A DNA stretch of 19,817 nt from Nostocaceae cyanobacterium CSSed10_463m (lineage in GTDB: Bacteria > Cyanobacteriota > Cyanobacteriia > Cyanobacteriales > Nostocaceae). The stretch spans positions 1-19,817 of the forward strand of contig PWQB01000540.1 in NCBI GenBank assembly GCA_003556955.1, given 5' to 3'. Shown piece after piece: positions 13,271 through 19,817 of this stretch (its first letter is position 1; every line of letters starts with the position of its first letter). A program made the translations under genes and the position numbers. The notes beneath the pieces were generated by a model that had not been told where the DNA came from, made no database searches, and worked only from the letters and a program-made list of their open reading frames with translations.

Positions 13271-14890
13271 ATGCCTTATACAATTCCTAACAACAATTGC
13301 GTTGGATGTGACAACTGCCGCCCCCAATGTCCTACGGGTGCTATCAAAATAGAGAACGATGAATACTGGATCGATCCTGGTCTGTGTAATAATTGTGAGG
13401 GCTACTATCCTGAACCGCAATGTGTGATAGCTTGTCCCACTAATTTACCCATACCTTGGCAAGCAAAAAAAGGCAGATGCAAAGTTGAGCCGAGAGATGC
13501 ACCTAGCCCAGATTTATTTGCCAATGGTCAAAATAATCCCTTTGCTTCGGCCATTGTCATTTGGGAAGCTTGCAACGTCTTGGCACAACGTACATCCCTA
13601 AATTGGGAAATCAATCCAGAAGGTTACCTATGTTATAGCAGAAAAGTTAAACAAGGAAGGGGTGCGATCGCCTTTCATCTCGAAGATCCATTTCCAGTCA
13701 GCACTCAAGCCAACAAAAGTATAACTGAGTTAGCCGCAGTTGCCACACTGGATATTAGAGCGGCTTGTATTCATCTGATGTTTGCTGCTTATGCTACCTC
13801 ATTAGATCAACCTTGGCAAGAAGAGTTTGCCATTGATGAACGCCAAATTGAGAAATATTTGGGCTTAGAGAAGCGTAAGGACTTAAACAAAAATGCCAAG
13901 CTAGCTTTAATCAAAAATATTGTCCAGCAAGCTTGTTCATTGATGATTTCCATTGACTGGCCTCAGCAAGGTCGTATTTCAGGATTTGCAGTTAAAGATA
14001 GCCGTTTGTGGCATTTAATCAATATTCAACATCACTTTCAAGAGGATGAGTTGGGGTGCAAATATTTGGTAGGATTAACTTTTAAAGTAAAAGCCGGAAT
14101 CTGGGCGCAGTATTTCTTAAATAAACAAGCGTGTAAAGAGCGAACTGCATTTTATCAATATGGCAGTTTACCCAAAACGCTATTAACTACTGTTATGAGC
14201 ATTTGGCAGCAACATGAAGGAGCAGTCAGACTGATGCTATGGTTGCTGTTTAAAACCAAAATGGGCAAAGAACAACGCATCACTGTTCCGACATTATTAC
14301 GCATTGCTTACGGTGAAGAAAAAGTTACCATTGCCTCTAGAAAACGGGAAGAACGTAAACGTTTACTACGAACTTTTGAAAGTGATTTGGAAGTTCTGAA
14401 TCATCATGGCATTAAACCCAATTTTGATCCAGTAACTTACCCGTTAGAAATTCAACCTTTGTGGGCTAAGTTAATGGGTATTCCTGAAGATCCAGAGGAA
14501 GCTTTAGAATTTTGGACTAATGACGGTGGTGGTAACAACCGTCTGACAGATGCCGGACCCCGTGGTAAGTGGAACCTGTTAATGAATGCGCGAATTTTGT
14601 CTTTTGAACTACCGCCAGAATGGGAGCAGCGCACCTCACAATCACAAAAAAAGCCCCGACGAACTGTGAAAAGTAGAAGAAAGAGCAACACCACTAGTGA
14701 TTTACCTGGCGAACAGATTTTACAGGCGCGAAAAAACTTAAAGCTGTCTCAGAGAGAATTGGCAAAGTTAACAGGTAAAAGCCAAAGCTGGATTCGTGAT
14801 GTGGAAAATGGTCGTTTGAAGGTTAAGCTAGAAGACCAAGCACTGTTACGGAAAGTGCTAAATATTGATCAAAGAACTTCCAAGGAATAA
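13271..14890 (+). CDS. patB: PatB/CnfR, ferredoxin-HTH transcriptional activator of nif genes
   Basis: A 539-residue regulator with a unique layout. The N-terminal bacterial ferredoxin domain has Cys C10, C13, C16, C20 and C39, C42, C51, C55. A long middle region has no other recognised domain. A Lys/Arg-rich linker (KKPRRTVKSRRK) precedes a C-terminal HTH of the XRE/Cro type (about 482-530; LSQRELAKLTGKSQSWIRDVENG). This matches PatB of Anabaena, also called CnfR, a heterocyst/low-O2 activator needed for nif expression; the Fe-S clusters are the presumed O2 or redox sensor. The ATG at 13271 gives MPYTIPNNNCVGC, as in the family. No close Shine-Dalgarno is seen. Its neighbours fdxB and cox fit its role. 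Confidence 0.95.
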   Translation: MPYTIPNNNCVGCDNCRPQCPTGAIKIENDEYWIDPGLCNNCEGYYPEPQCVIACPTNLPIPWQAKKGRCKVEPRDAPSPDLFANGQNNPFASAIVIWEACNVLAQRTSLNWEINPEGYLCYSRKVKQGRGAIAFHLEDPFPVSTQANKSITELAAVATLDIRAACIHLMFAAYATSLDQPWQEEFAIDERQIEKYLGLEKRKDLNKNAKLALIKNIVQQACSLMISIDWPQQGRISGFAVKDSRLWHLINIQHHFQEDELGCKYLVGLTFKVKAGIWAQYFLNKQACKERTAFYQYGSLPKTLLTTVMSIWQQHEGAVRLMLWLLFKTKMGKEQRITVPTLLRIAYGEEKVTIASRKREERKRLLRTFESDLEVLNHHGIKPNFDPVTYPLEIQPLWAKLMGIPEDPEEALEFWTNDGGGNNRLTDAGPRGKWNLLMNARILSFELPPEWEQRTSQSQKKPRRTVKSRRKSNTTSDLPGEQILQARKNLKLSQRELAKLTGKSQSWIRDVENGRLKVKLEDQALLRKVLNIDQRTSKE

Positions 14891-14945
14891 GATCCCCAAT
14901 TTGTAGTGGCGTGGCAAGCTTAAAACAGTGCAATAGATAAAAGTA

Positions 14946-14998
14946 TTGTGGGGTGGGCATCTTGCCCGCCCAGAACAGGCAAGATGTCTGTTCCACAA
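14946..14998. repeat. Dispersed Nostoc palindromic repeat, copy 2
   Basis: The outer arms TTGTGG and CCACAA, and the inner arms CATCTTGCC (14958-14966) and GGCAAGATG (14978-14986), form a long hairpin. The left arm matches 7812-7838 on the other strand at 26 of 27 bases. It lies 55 bp after the patB stop and could assist termination. Confidence 0.8.
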
Positions 14999-15039
14999 GA
15001 GAAATATAATGCAACATTTTAGCCTTGTCAGTCCAGTAG

Positions 15040-15070
15040 GGTGGGTTAGGACGATAGTCCGTAACCCACC
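15040..15070. terminator. Strong hairpin between convergent patB and decarboxylase genes
   Basis: GGTGGGTTA (15040-15048) pairs perfectly with TAACCCACC (15062-15070). The inner arms GGAC/GTCC close a GATA tetraloop. It is G/C-rich and very stable, with no U run directly after it. As it lies between converging genes it may block transcription both ways, but it also looks like a dispersed GTGGGTTA-type repeat. Confidence 0.5.
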
Positions 15071-15128
15071 ACTATCGGCAGCTATAATTTTTGGGTAATT
15101 AATTTTTGGGCGTTCCGTAACCTGTTGT

Positions 15129-15749
15129 CTATCCTACAACTTGAGGCGCATCCACCCGGAGAGTCATCTGTTCACAACCCACAGTTGTAAAAGGCTGACT
15201 TAAACCTAACCCAGAAAAAGGACTATCAGCCGCAACTTCTAACTGAGAACCCACCAAACCTAAACGACTCTCAAAGTCAAAGTCAAATTTAAGCAAATTA
15301 GTACCCATTGTACTGAAACTAGCCGCACCTAACTGTTGTCGCCATGCTAGACTTTGCTGATCATAATTCAGAGTACATAGCAAACAGTCATCTTGACGAA
15401 CAGTAACACGTTTTTCTTCCCAGCTAAAATCAGCAAGTTCCTTGGGTAGTCCCCAAATTTCCCGACCACCAGCCACAGAATCCACATTATCTACATAAAT
15501 GTGAGATACCCAAACACCGATTTTACCTTGATAAATCACCACAGCCGGGGCCACAATTAACTCATTGTACTCCAGCACCGAACCTGAGCCATATTTGGAT
15601 AAATACACACAACCAAGAGTTTTACCAGGCCATACAGAAATAATATTTAGCTCTGGCGGCACAAGCGGCCTTACTTGGTCAATATTCACCAAATGCAGAG
15701 TTTGAATAGCGTTACCTTTAAGTATCCAAGGGGCTGAAGGGTAAGACAT
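15129..15749 (-). CDS. Acetoacetate decarboxylase-family protein
   Basis: A 206-residue protein of the acetoacetate decarboxylase (ADC) fold. The signature GGREIWGLPKELADF (residues 94-108) contains K103 at the place of the Schiff-base lysine. The residue after it is Glu; the true decarboxylase has a second Lys there that lowers the pKa of the first. EYNELIVAPAV (60-70) matches the conserved Glu-containing strand. True bacterial decarboxylase is about 245 residues, so this is a shorter family member, and decarboxylation of acetoacetate is not assured. It could be another aldolase- or dehydratase-type ADC homologue. It is monocistronic by position: convergent with patB, and followed upstream by repeats and the dnaK terminator. 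Confidence 0.8.
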   Translation of the reverse strand: MSYPSAPWILKGNAIQTLHLVNIDQVRPLVPPELNIISVWPGKTLGCVYLSKYGSGSVLEYNELIVAPAVVIYQGKIGVWVSHIYVDNVDSVAGGREIWGLPKELADFSWEEKRVTVRQDDCLLCTLNYDQQSLAWRQQLGAASFSTMGTNLLKFDFDFESRLGLVGSQLEVAADSPFSGLGLSQPFTTVGCEQMTLRVDAPQVVG

Positions 15750-15844
15750 AAAGGACTTCCAATTAAAAAATATTCTATTACAGCACTACGCATACACGTG
15801 AGGACATTGTTGATTACTGAAAGCCTTGATCTAACTTGGTTTTT

Positions 15845-15872
15845 ACTCAGCACTCAGCACTCAGCACTCAGC
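15845..15872. repeat. STRR: heptanucleotide tandem repeat (ACTCAGC)n
   Basis: Four perfect ACTCAGC units followed by the degenerate ACTTTGC. It sits in the 250-bp gap between the decarboxylase start and the dnaK end, the rest of which holds only the dnaK terminator. Confidence 0.9.
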
Positions 15873-15932
15873 ACTTTGCTATACTACTTGCACCGGAGGC
15901 GCTAGGGGTGGGGTTTCATTATTCTCCAGAAT

Positions 15933-15968
15933 TAAAAAAATTCCCACCCAGGCATAAGCTTGGATGGG
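15933..15968 (-). terminator. Rho-independent terminator of dnaK
   Basis: On the minus strand CCCATCCAAGC pairs with GCCTGGGTGGG (one G-T, one mismatch) over a TTAT loop. It is followed by AATTTTTTTAA, a good U tract. It begins 32 bases after the dnaK stop, so it ends the dnaK transcript. Confidence 0.8.
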
Positions 15969-15999
15969 TAAAAATGCTAAATGGGGGCAAACTTGAAAA

Positions 16000-17904
16000 C
16001 TACTTGGTTTCAGTAAAATCTGCGTCAATCACATCATCACCGCCACTGGGGGGAGTAGGTCCACCATCTTGAGGTGCAGCACCAGCAGCAGCCGCATCAC
16101 CACCTGCTTGCTGATAGATATTGCTACCAACTGCAAACAATGCTTGTTGTAACTCTGGTGTTAGCTTCTTGATTTGTTCGTCGTCTTCTTTAGCAACAGC
16201 TTCACGCAGGTCTTTAACCAAACCTTCTACCTTCGTCTTGTCAGCTTCAGGAACTTTATCACCTAATTCTTGCAGCTGCTTCTCGGCTTGGTATGCTAAA
16301 GAATCGGCTTGGTTCTTGCGTTCAATTCTTTCCCGACGTTCTTTGTCAGAAGAAGCATTTTGTTCAGCTTCTTGTACCATGCGCTCAACGTCAGATTTAT
16401 CCAAAGTAGACGCGCCAGTAATACTGATAGACTGTTCCTTACCAGTACCTTTGTCTTTAGCAGTAACGTTGAGGATACCGTTAGCATCAATATCAAAGGT
16501 CACTTCAATTTGTGGTACTCCACGTGGTGCGGGAGGAATACCATCTAGTCTGAAGGTTCCTAAACTCTTGTTATCGTTTGAGAATTCCCGTTCACCTTGA
16601 AGAACGTGAATTTCCACATTGGTCTGTCCATCCACAGCCGTAGAGAACACTTCCGATTTCTTGGTGGGGATGGTGGTATTCCGAGGGATAATTTTAGTCA
16701 TCACACCGCCCAAGGTTTCTACACCCAAAGACAGTGGGGATACATCTAACAATAAGATGCCTGTGACATCACCCGCTAAAACACCAGCTTGAATAGCTGC
16801 ACCAACTGCCACTACTTCATCAGGGTTAACGCTTTGGTTGGGTTCTTTATCTAATACCTTCTTCACTACCTGTTGCACGGCAGGAATACGGGTAGAACCG
16901 CCCACCAGTACAACTTCATTAATATCACTTCTGCTTAATTTAGCATCCCGAATCGCATTTTCCACAGGGATGCGGCAACGGTCGATTAAATCTGAACAAA
17001 GTTCTTCAAACTTAGCACGAGTTAAAGTTGTATCCAGGTGCTTAGGCCCATCCTGAGTAGCAGTGATAAATGGCAAGTTAATTTCGGCTTGGGAAACGCT
17101 AGAAAGCTCAATTTTGGCTTTTTCTGCGGCTTCAGTCAAACGTTGTAGAGCTTGTTTATCTTGACGTAGGTCAATTCCTTCTGCTTTTCTGAATTGTTCA
17201 GCCAAGAAATCAACGATTTTTTTATCGAAGTCGTCACCACCCAAGTGAGTATCACCAGAAGTAGCCAGTACCTCAAATACTCCATCACCTACTTCTAGGA
17301 TGGATACGTCGAAAGTACCACCACCAAGGTCAAAGACTAAGATAGTTTCGTTGCTCTTCTTATCAAAACCATAAGCTAGAGAAGCCGCAGTAGGTTCGTT
17401 GATAATCCGCAGCACTTCAATACCAGCAATTTTACCAGCGTCTTTTGTAGCTTGTCGCTGGGAGTCATTAAAGTATGCTGGAACAGTGATAACAGCTTGG
17501 GTTACAGTTTCACCAAGGTATTTGCTGGCATCTTCAACGAGTTTGCGAAGAACTTTAGCAGAAATCTCTTCAGGAGCAAAGGGTTTACCAACTATCGGAC
17601 AATCTAACTTCACATTGCCGTTGCTGCTGAGAACTTTGTAAGAAACTTCTGTAGACTCGTTACCAACTTCGTCGTAGCGTCTTCCCAGAAAGCGTTTGAC
17701 AGAGTAAAAAGTATTTTCAGGGTTCATTACGCCCTGACGTTTGGCGATTTGACCAACTAAGTTATCGCCATTTTTGGCAAATGCCACTACTGATGGTGTC
17801 GTCCGAAAACCTTCTGCGTTAGCAATAACGGTGGGTTTACCGCCTTCCATAACTGCTACGCAAGAGTTTGTCGTACCTAAGTCAATTCCAACAACTTTTG
17901 CCAT
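16000..17904 (-). CDS. dnaK: Molecular chaperone DnaK (Hsp70)
   Basis: A 634-residue full-length Hsp70. The ATPase domain shows the three classic signatures: [17 protein letters not shown] (6-22), [14 protein letters not shown] near residue 190, and [14 protein letters not shown] near 330. The hydrophobic linker VLLLD-like segment ([19 protein letters not shown]) joins the β-sandwich substrate domain, and a helical lid follows, ending in Ala/Gly/Pro-rich [11 protein letters not shown]. It folds and protects proteins with DnaJ and GrpE. It resembles DnaK2, the main stress-inducible copy of cyanobacteria; grpE and dnaJ are not adjacent here. The ATG at 17904 has GGAGA about 11 bases upstream. 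I see no CIRCE element. A clear terminator follows. Confidence 0.97.
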   Translation of the reverse strand: MAKVVGIDLGTTNSCVAVMEGGKPTVIANAEGFRTTPSVVAFAKNGDNLVGQIAKRQGVMNPENTFYSVKRFLGRRYDEVGNESTEVSYKVLSSNGNVKLDCPIVGKPFAPEEISAKVLRKLVEDASKYLGETVTQAVITVPAYFNDSQRQATKDAGKIAGIEVLRIINEPTAASLAYGFDKKSNETILVFDLGGGTFDVSILEVGDGVFEVLATSGDTHLGGDDFDKKIVDFLAEQFRKAEGIDLRQDKQALQRLTEAAEKAKIELSSVSQAEINLPFITATQDGPKHLDTTLTRAKFEELCSDLIDRCRIPVENAIRDAKLSRSDINEVVLVGGSTRIPAVQQVVKKVLDKEPNQSVNPDEVVAVGAAIQAGVLAGDVTGILLLDVSPLSLGVETLGGVMTKIIPRNTTIPTKKSEVFSTAVDGQTNVEIHVLQGEREFSNDNKSLGTFRLDGIPPAPRGVPQIEVTFDIDANGILNVTAKDKGTGKEQSISITGASTLDKSDVERMVQEAEQNASSDKERRERIERKNQADSLAYQAEKQLQELGDKVPEADKTKVEGLVKDLREAVAKEDDEQIKKLTPELQQALFAVGSNIYQQAGGDAAAAGAAPQDGGPTPPSGGDDVIDADFTETK

Positions 17905-18446
17905 TTTAATTATTGTCTCCGTATAACTACAAATGAATGAATGGGATTATAGGGGGCTAAATCTGGAACCAACTGGTTTCAAAGGACAGTCAGTTCAGCA
18001 TTCACAACCTTTAATTCGGCTTTCCTGGGGTTAAAACCTCAAGTTATCCTGATATATATACTGAGAACTTCAGTTATAGCCAGTCCATGAAGGAGGGTTT
18101 CCCGAACCTTGGACGGGACGGTTAATTTTAAAGGATGTATTTAGTGGGTTCATTGAGAAATTTACTTTCACTCTGTCTAATGTATGAGAATTAATACTTT
18201 CAGTAATTAGGGTGAACCGTAATCTCAAAGTCGTGTTTGCCGTCTTTAGGTGTAACAAACCCTAGATTTACTCAGGATAAATAGCCAAAAAAAGGCGTTA
18301 TATCCCCAATAACATTGTTAAATGACAGTCATGCTATACAAAATCATTTTCATTAGTACATTAATACTGCTAAGATGCATGAGTGGATAATGTTCACCCA
18401 TCAGAGGTAAAATCTCAAGAATGCAAATCTCCGCACTACCTTAAGA
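17905..18446. other. Gene-free divergent interval between dnaK and the DUF2887 gene
   Basis: No supported gene in 542 bp. It contains the candidate dnaK promoter, an imperfect palindrome GGAACCAACTGGTTTC at 17965-17980, and a hairpin GTCCA/TGGAC at about 18083-18114 upstream of dnaK. The plus-strand gene at 18447 must also start from here, with no obvious -35/-10 pair. Confidence 0.5.
17946..17972 (-). promoter_or_regulatory. Candidate dnaK promoter
   Basis: On the minus strand TTGGTT (17972-17967), a 15-base spacer, then a perfect TATAAT (17951-17946), which is 42 bases before the dnaK ATG. The spacer is short. An imperfect palindrome overlaps the -35 and might be an operator. No CIRCE inverted repeat is present, so HrcA control is not supported. 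Confidence 0.4.
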
Positions 18447-19286
18447 GTGAAAACCGACAGTATTTTTTATCGCCTTTTTCAAGAATTTCCCAGTATCTTT
18501 TTTGAATTAATTGGGAACTCACCCCAGCTTGCTGAAACTTACACATTCTCTTCTATAGAAATTAAGCAAACTGCCTTTCGTATAGATGGCGTTTTTCTGC
18601 CGACACAAGGCGAACAAAACCCCATCTACTTTGTTGAGGTTCAGTTTCAAACTGATACAGAAATTTATTCGCGTCTGTTTTCCGAAATATTTTTATATTT
18701 GCGGCAAAATCAACCTAGAAACTCATGGCGAGGAGTAGTAATTTATCCTACGCGCAGCCTTGATACTTCAGACATCAATAATTACAGTGAACTTTTCACC
18801 AGCCAGCGTGTTAGCCGCATTTATCTGGATGAATTAGGTGAAACAGTATCATTGCCCATTGGGATTGCTACTATTAAATTAATAGTCGAAAATGAAGATA
18901 CAGCCATTGTAACTGCCAGGGAATTAATAGACAGAAGCCAGAAAGAGATTAACGCTGAAGCAAAACGACAGCAGTTACTGCAATTAATAGAGACAATCTT
19001 GGTTTACAAATTTCCCACCATGAGCCGAAAGGAGATTGAAGAGATGTTTGGGTTAAGCGATTTGAAGCAGACACGAGTTTATCAAGAAGCTAAAGAAGAA
19101 GGCATACAAGAAGGTAAACAAGAAGGTAAACAAGAAGGCATACAAGAAGGCATACAGGAAGGTAGTTTAAAGGCGAAATTAGCAGCAGTATCTCGATTAT
19201 TGGCGTTGGGTTTGACGGTTGAACAAATTGCCCAGGCGTTAGATTTGAATGTTGAACAGGTTAGGCAAGCTGCACAAGAAGATTAA
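18447..19286 (+). CDS. DUF2887/Rpn-like PD-(D/E)XK nuclease-family protein
   Basis: A 279-residue protein of the DUF2887 family, abundant in filamentous cyanobacteria and related to Rpn/YhgA recombination-promoting nucleases. The start MKTDSIFYRLFQEFPSIFFEL is typical; the codon is GTG at 18447 with a weak TTAAGA upstream. The nuclease core is D47 (FRIDGVF) and E64-V-Q66 (YFVEVQFQ), with Gln replacing the canonical Lys, as is common in this family. The C-terminus carries a 12-bp DNA tandem repeat encoding EG(I/K)QEGKQ-type units (about residues 217-240), then a helical HTH-like end (TVEQIAQALDLNVEQVRQA). It is probably a selfish or phase-variable accessory gene. Catalytic activity is not shown. 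Confidence 0.85.
   Translation: MKTDSIFYRLFQEFPSIFFELIGNSPQLAETYTFSSIEIKQTAFRIDGVFLPTQGEQNPIYFVEVQFQTDTEIYSRLFSEIFLYLRQNQPRNSWRGVVIYPTRSLDTSDINNYSELFTSQRVSRIYLDELGETVSLPIGIATIKLIVENEDTAIVTARELIDRSQKEINAEAKRQQLLQLIETILVYKFPTMSRKEIEEMFGLSDLKQTRVYQEAKEEGIQEGKQEGKQEGIQEGIQEGSLKAKLAAVSRLLALGLTVEQIAQALDLNVEQVRQAAQED
19101..19160 (+). repeat. 12-bp coding tandem repeat in the DUF2887 gene
   Basis: Five 12-bp units of GGCATACAAGAA or GGTAAACAAGAA, encoding repeated G-(I/K)-Q-E. Copy-number change keeps the reading frame, so length varies by four residues per unit. It would form a charged helix or coiled-coil spacer. Confidence 0.85.
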
Positions 19287-19345
19287 ATACACATAAATAA
19301 CTCTCAATATTCTGCTCATTTTTTATTTTCACAAGTTTAAACTCT

Positions 19346-19817
19346 ATGGTTACACTATCTCCTACTTTAAAAGCTAAACTCTCTCAACCCTTAAGAATTG
19401 GCTCCTTTGAGGTCAAAAGTCGAGTTCTTCAGTCACCTTTATCTGGGGTGACAGATATGGTGTTTCGTCGTCTGGTACGTCGCTATGCGCCAGATTCGAT
19501 GTTGTATACAGAAATGGTCAACGCTACGGGGTTGCACTATGTGAAAGAGTTACCCAAAATTATGGAGGTAGACCCCAGAGAAAGACCAATCAGTATTCAA
19601 TTGTTTGATTGTCGCCCGGATTTTCTGGCAGAAGCAGCAATTAAAGCAGTTGCTGAAGGTGCTGATACTGTTGATATTAATATGGGCTGTCCAGTAAATA
19701 AAATTACTAAAAATGGTGGCGGTTCATCTTTATTACGTCAACCAGAAGTTGCTGAAGCAATTGTACGGGAAGTAGTGAAGGCTGTTAATGTTCCAGTTAC
19801 GGTAAAAACCCGCATTG
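19346..19817 (+). CDS. tRNA-dihydrouridine synthase (partial, runs off the window)
   Basis: The first 157 codons of a Dus/NifR3-family TIM-barrel flavoenzyme, which reduces uridine to dihydrouridine in tRNA using FMN and NADPH. Visible motifs are SPLSGVTDMVFRRLVRRY (31-47), EMVNATGL (56-63), ISIQLFDCRPD (82-92), and the catalytic DINMGCPVNKITKNGGGSSL (110-129) with C115 as the general acid. It ends at the window edge at VPVTVKTRI, before the remaining barrel and C-terminal domain. The ATG at 19346 is the only start fitting family N-termini. Despite the old name NifR3 it is a housekeeping enzyme. It lies 59 bp after the DUF2887 gene on the same strand. Confidence 0.93.
   Translation, partial: MVTLSPTLKAKLSQPLRIGSFEVKSRVLQSPLSGVTDMVFRRLVRRYAPDSMLYTEMVNATGLHYVKELPKIMEVDPRERPISIQLFDCRPDFLAEAAIKAVAEGADTVDINMGCPVNKITKNGGGSSLLRQPEVAEAIVREVVKAVNVPVTVKTRI

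Noticed and set aside
13157..13420. Minus-strand 87-aa ORF overlapping the patB start
   Set aside because: Antisense shadow of the patB ferredoxin domain.
17905..18060. CIRCE/HrcA operator upstream of dnaK
   Set aside because: No TTAGCACTC-N9-GAGTGCTAA-like inverted repeat was found. Only an unrelated imperfect palindrome is present.
18070..18258. Minus-strand 62-aa ORF upstream of dnaK
   Set aside because: Weak start, no family features, and located in the probable dnaK regulatory region.

Overview
The window comes from a filamentous, heterocyst-forming cyanobacterium of the Nostoc/Anabaena group. Three things point there. (i) The HIP1 octamer GCGATCGC occurs about 12 times in 19.8 kb, where roughly 0.3 would be expected by chance. 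(ii) There are several heptanucleotide tandem repeat (STRR) tracts of the Nostoc type. (iii) Gene content is diagnostic: patB/cnfR, nif-specific ferredoxin III (fdxB), a complete coxBAC set and a nitrogenase-associated ArsC-like protein lie side by side. I recall this neighbourhood from the heterocyst cox2/patB region of Anabaena; I did no database search.

Layout. 113-1481 (minus): a luciferase-like flavin monooxygenase overlapping a small unknown gene by 8 bases. 1607-3543 (minus): small unknown genes, including a tightly packed three-gene cassette (membrane protein, orphan CHAT/TPR-type N-terminal domain, acidic protein). Two non-autonomous inverted-repeat elements lie nearby: a 163-bp MITE with TTA flanks (2297-2459) and a ~325-bp nested palindromic element (4411-4735). 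4824-5783 (plus): cysteine synthase. 5868-11349 (minus): a probable operon or co-regulated run coxB-coxA-coxC-TPR protein-54-aa microprotein-cysteine dioxygenase-nitrogenase-associated protein. 11992-12285 (minus): fdxB. 12286-13270: a long AT-rich divergent intergenic region with a perfect NtcA-type box. 13271-14890 (plus): patB/cnfR. 15129-15749 (minus): acetoacetate decarboxylase-family protein. 16000-17904 (minus): dnaK with a clear terminator. 18447-19286 (plus): a PD-(D/E)XK DUF2887/Rpn-like protein. 19346 to the edge (plus): a partial tRNA-dihydrouridine synthase.

How the genes fit together (inference). PatB/CnfR is the low-oxygen activator of nif genes. Ferredoxin III is an electron carrier that travels with nif clusters. 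The aa3-type oxidase would remove O2 in heterocysts. Cysteine synthase, an O2-consuming cysteine dioxygenase and the nitrogenase-associated thioredoxin-fold protein suggest a cysteine/sulfur branch tied to nitrogenase support. The 3' part (decarboxylase, dnaK, DUF2887, dus) is housekeeping or accessory and shows no nif link.

The least described items are the 54-aa Pro-rich ORF at 7077-7241, coupled to cysteine dioxygenase, the nested palindromic element at 4411-4735, and the small-gene cassette at 2496-3543.
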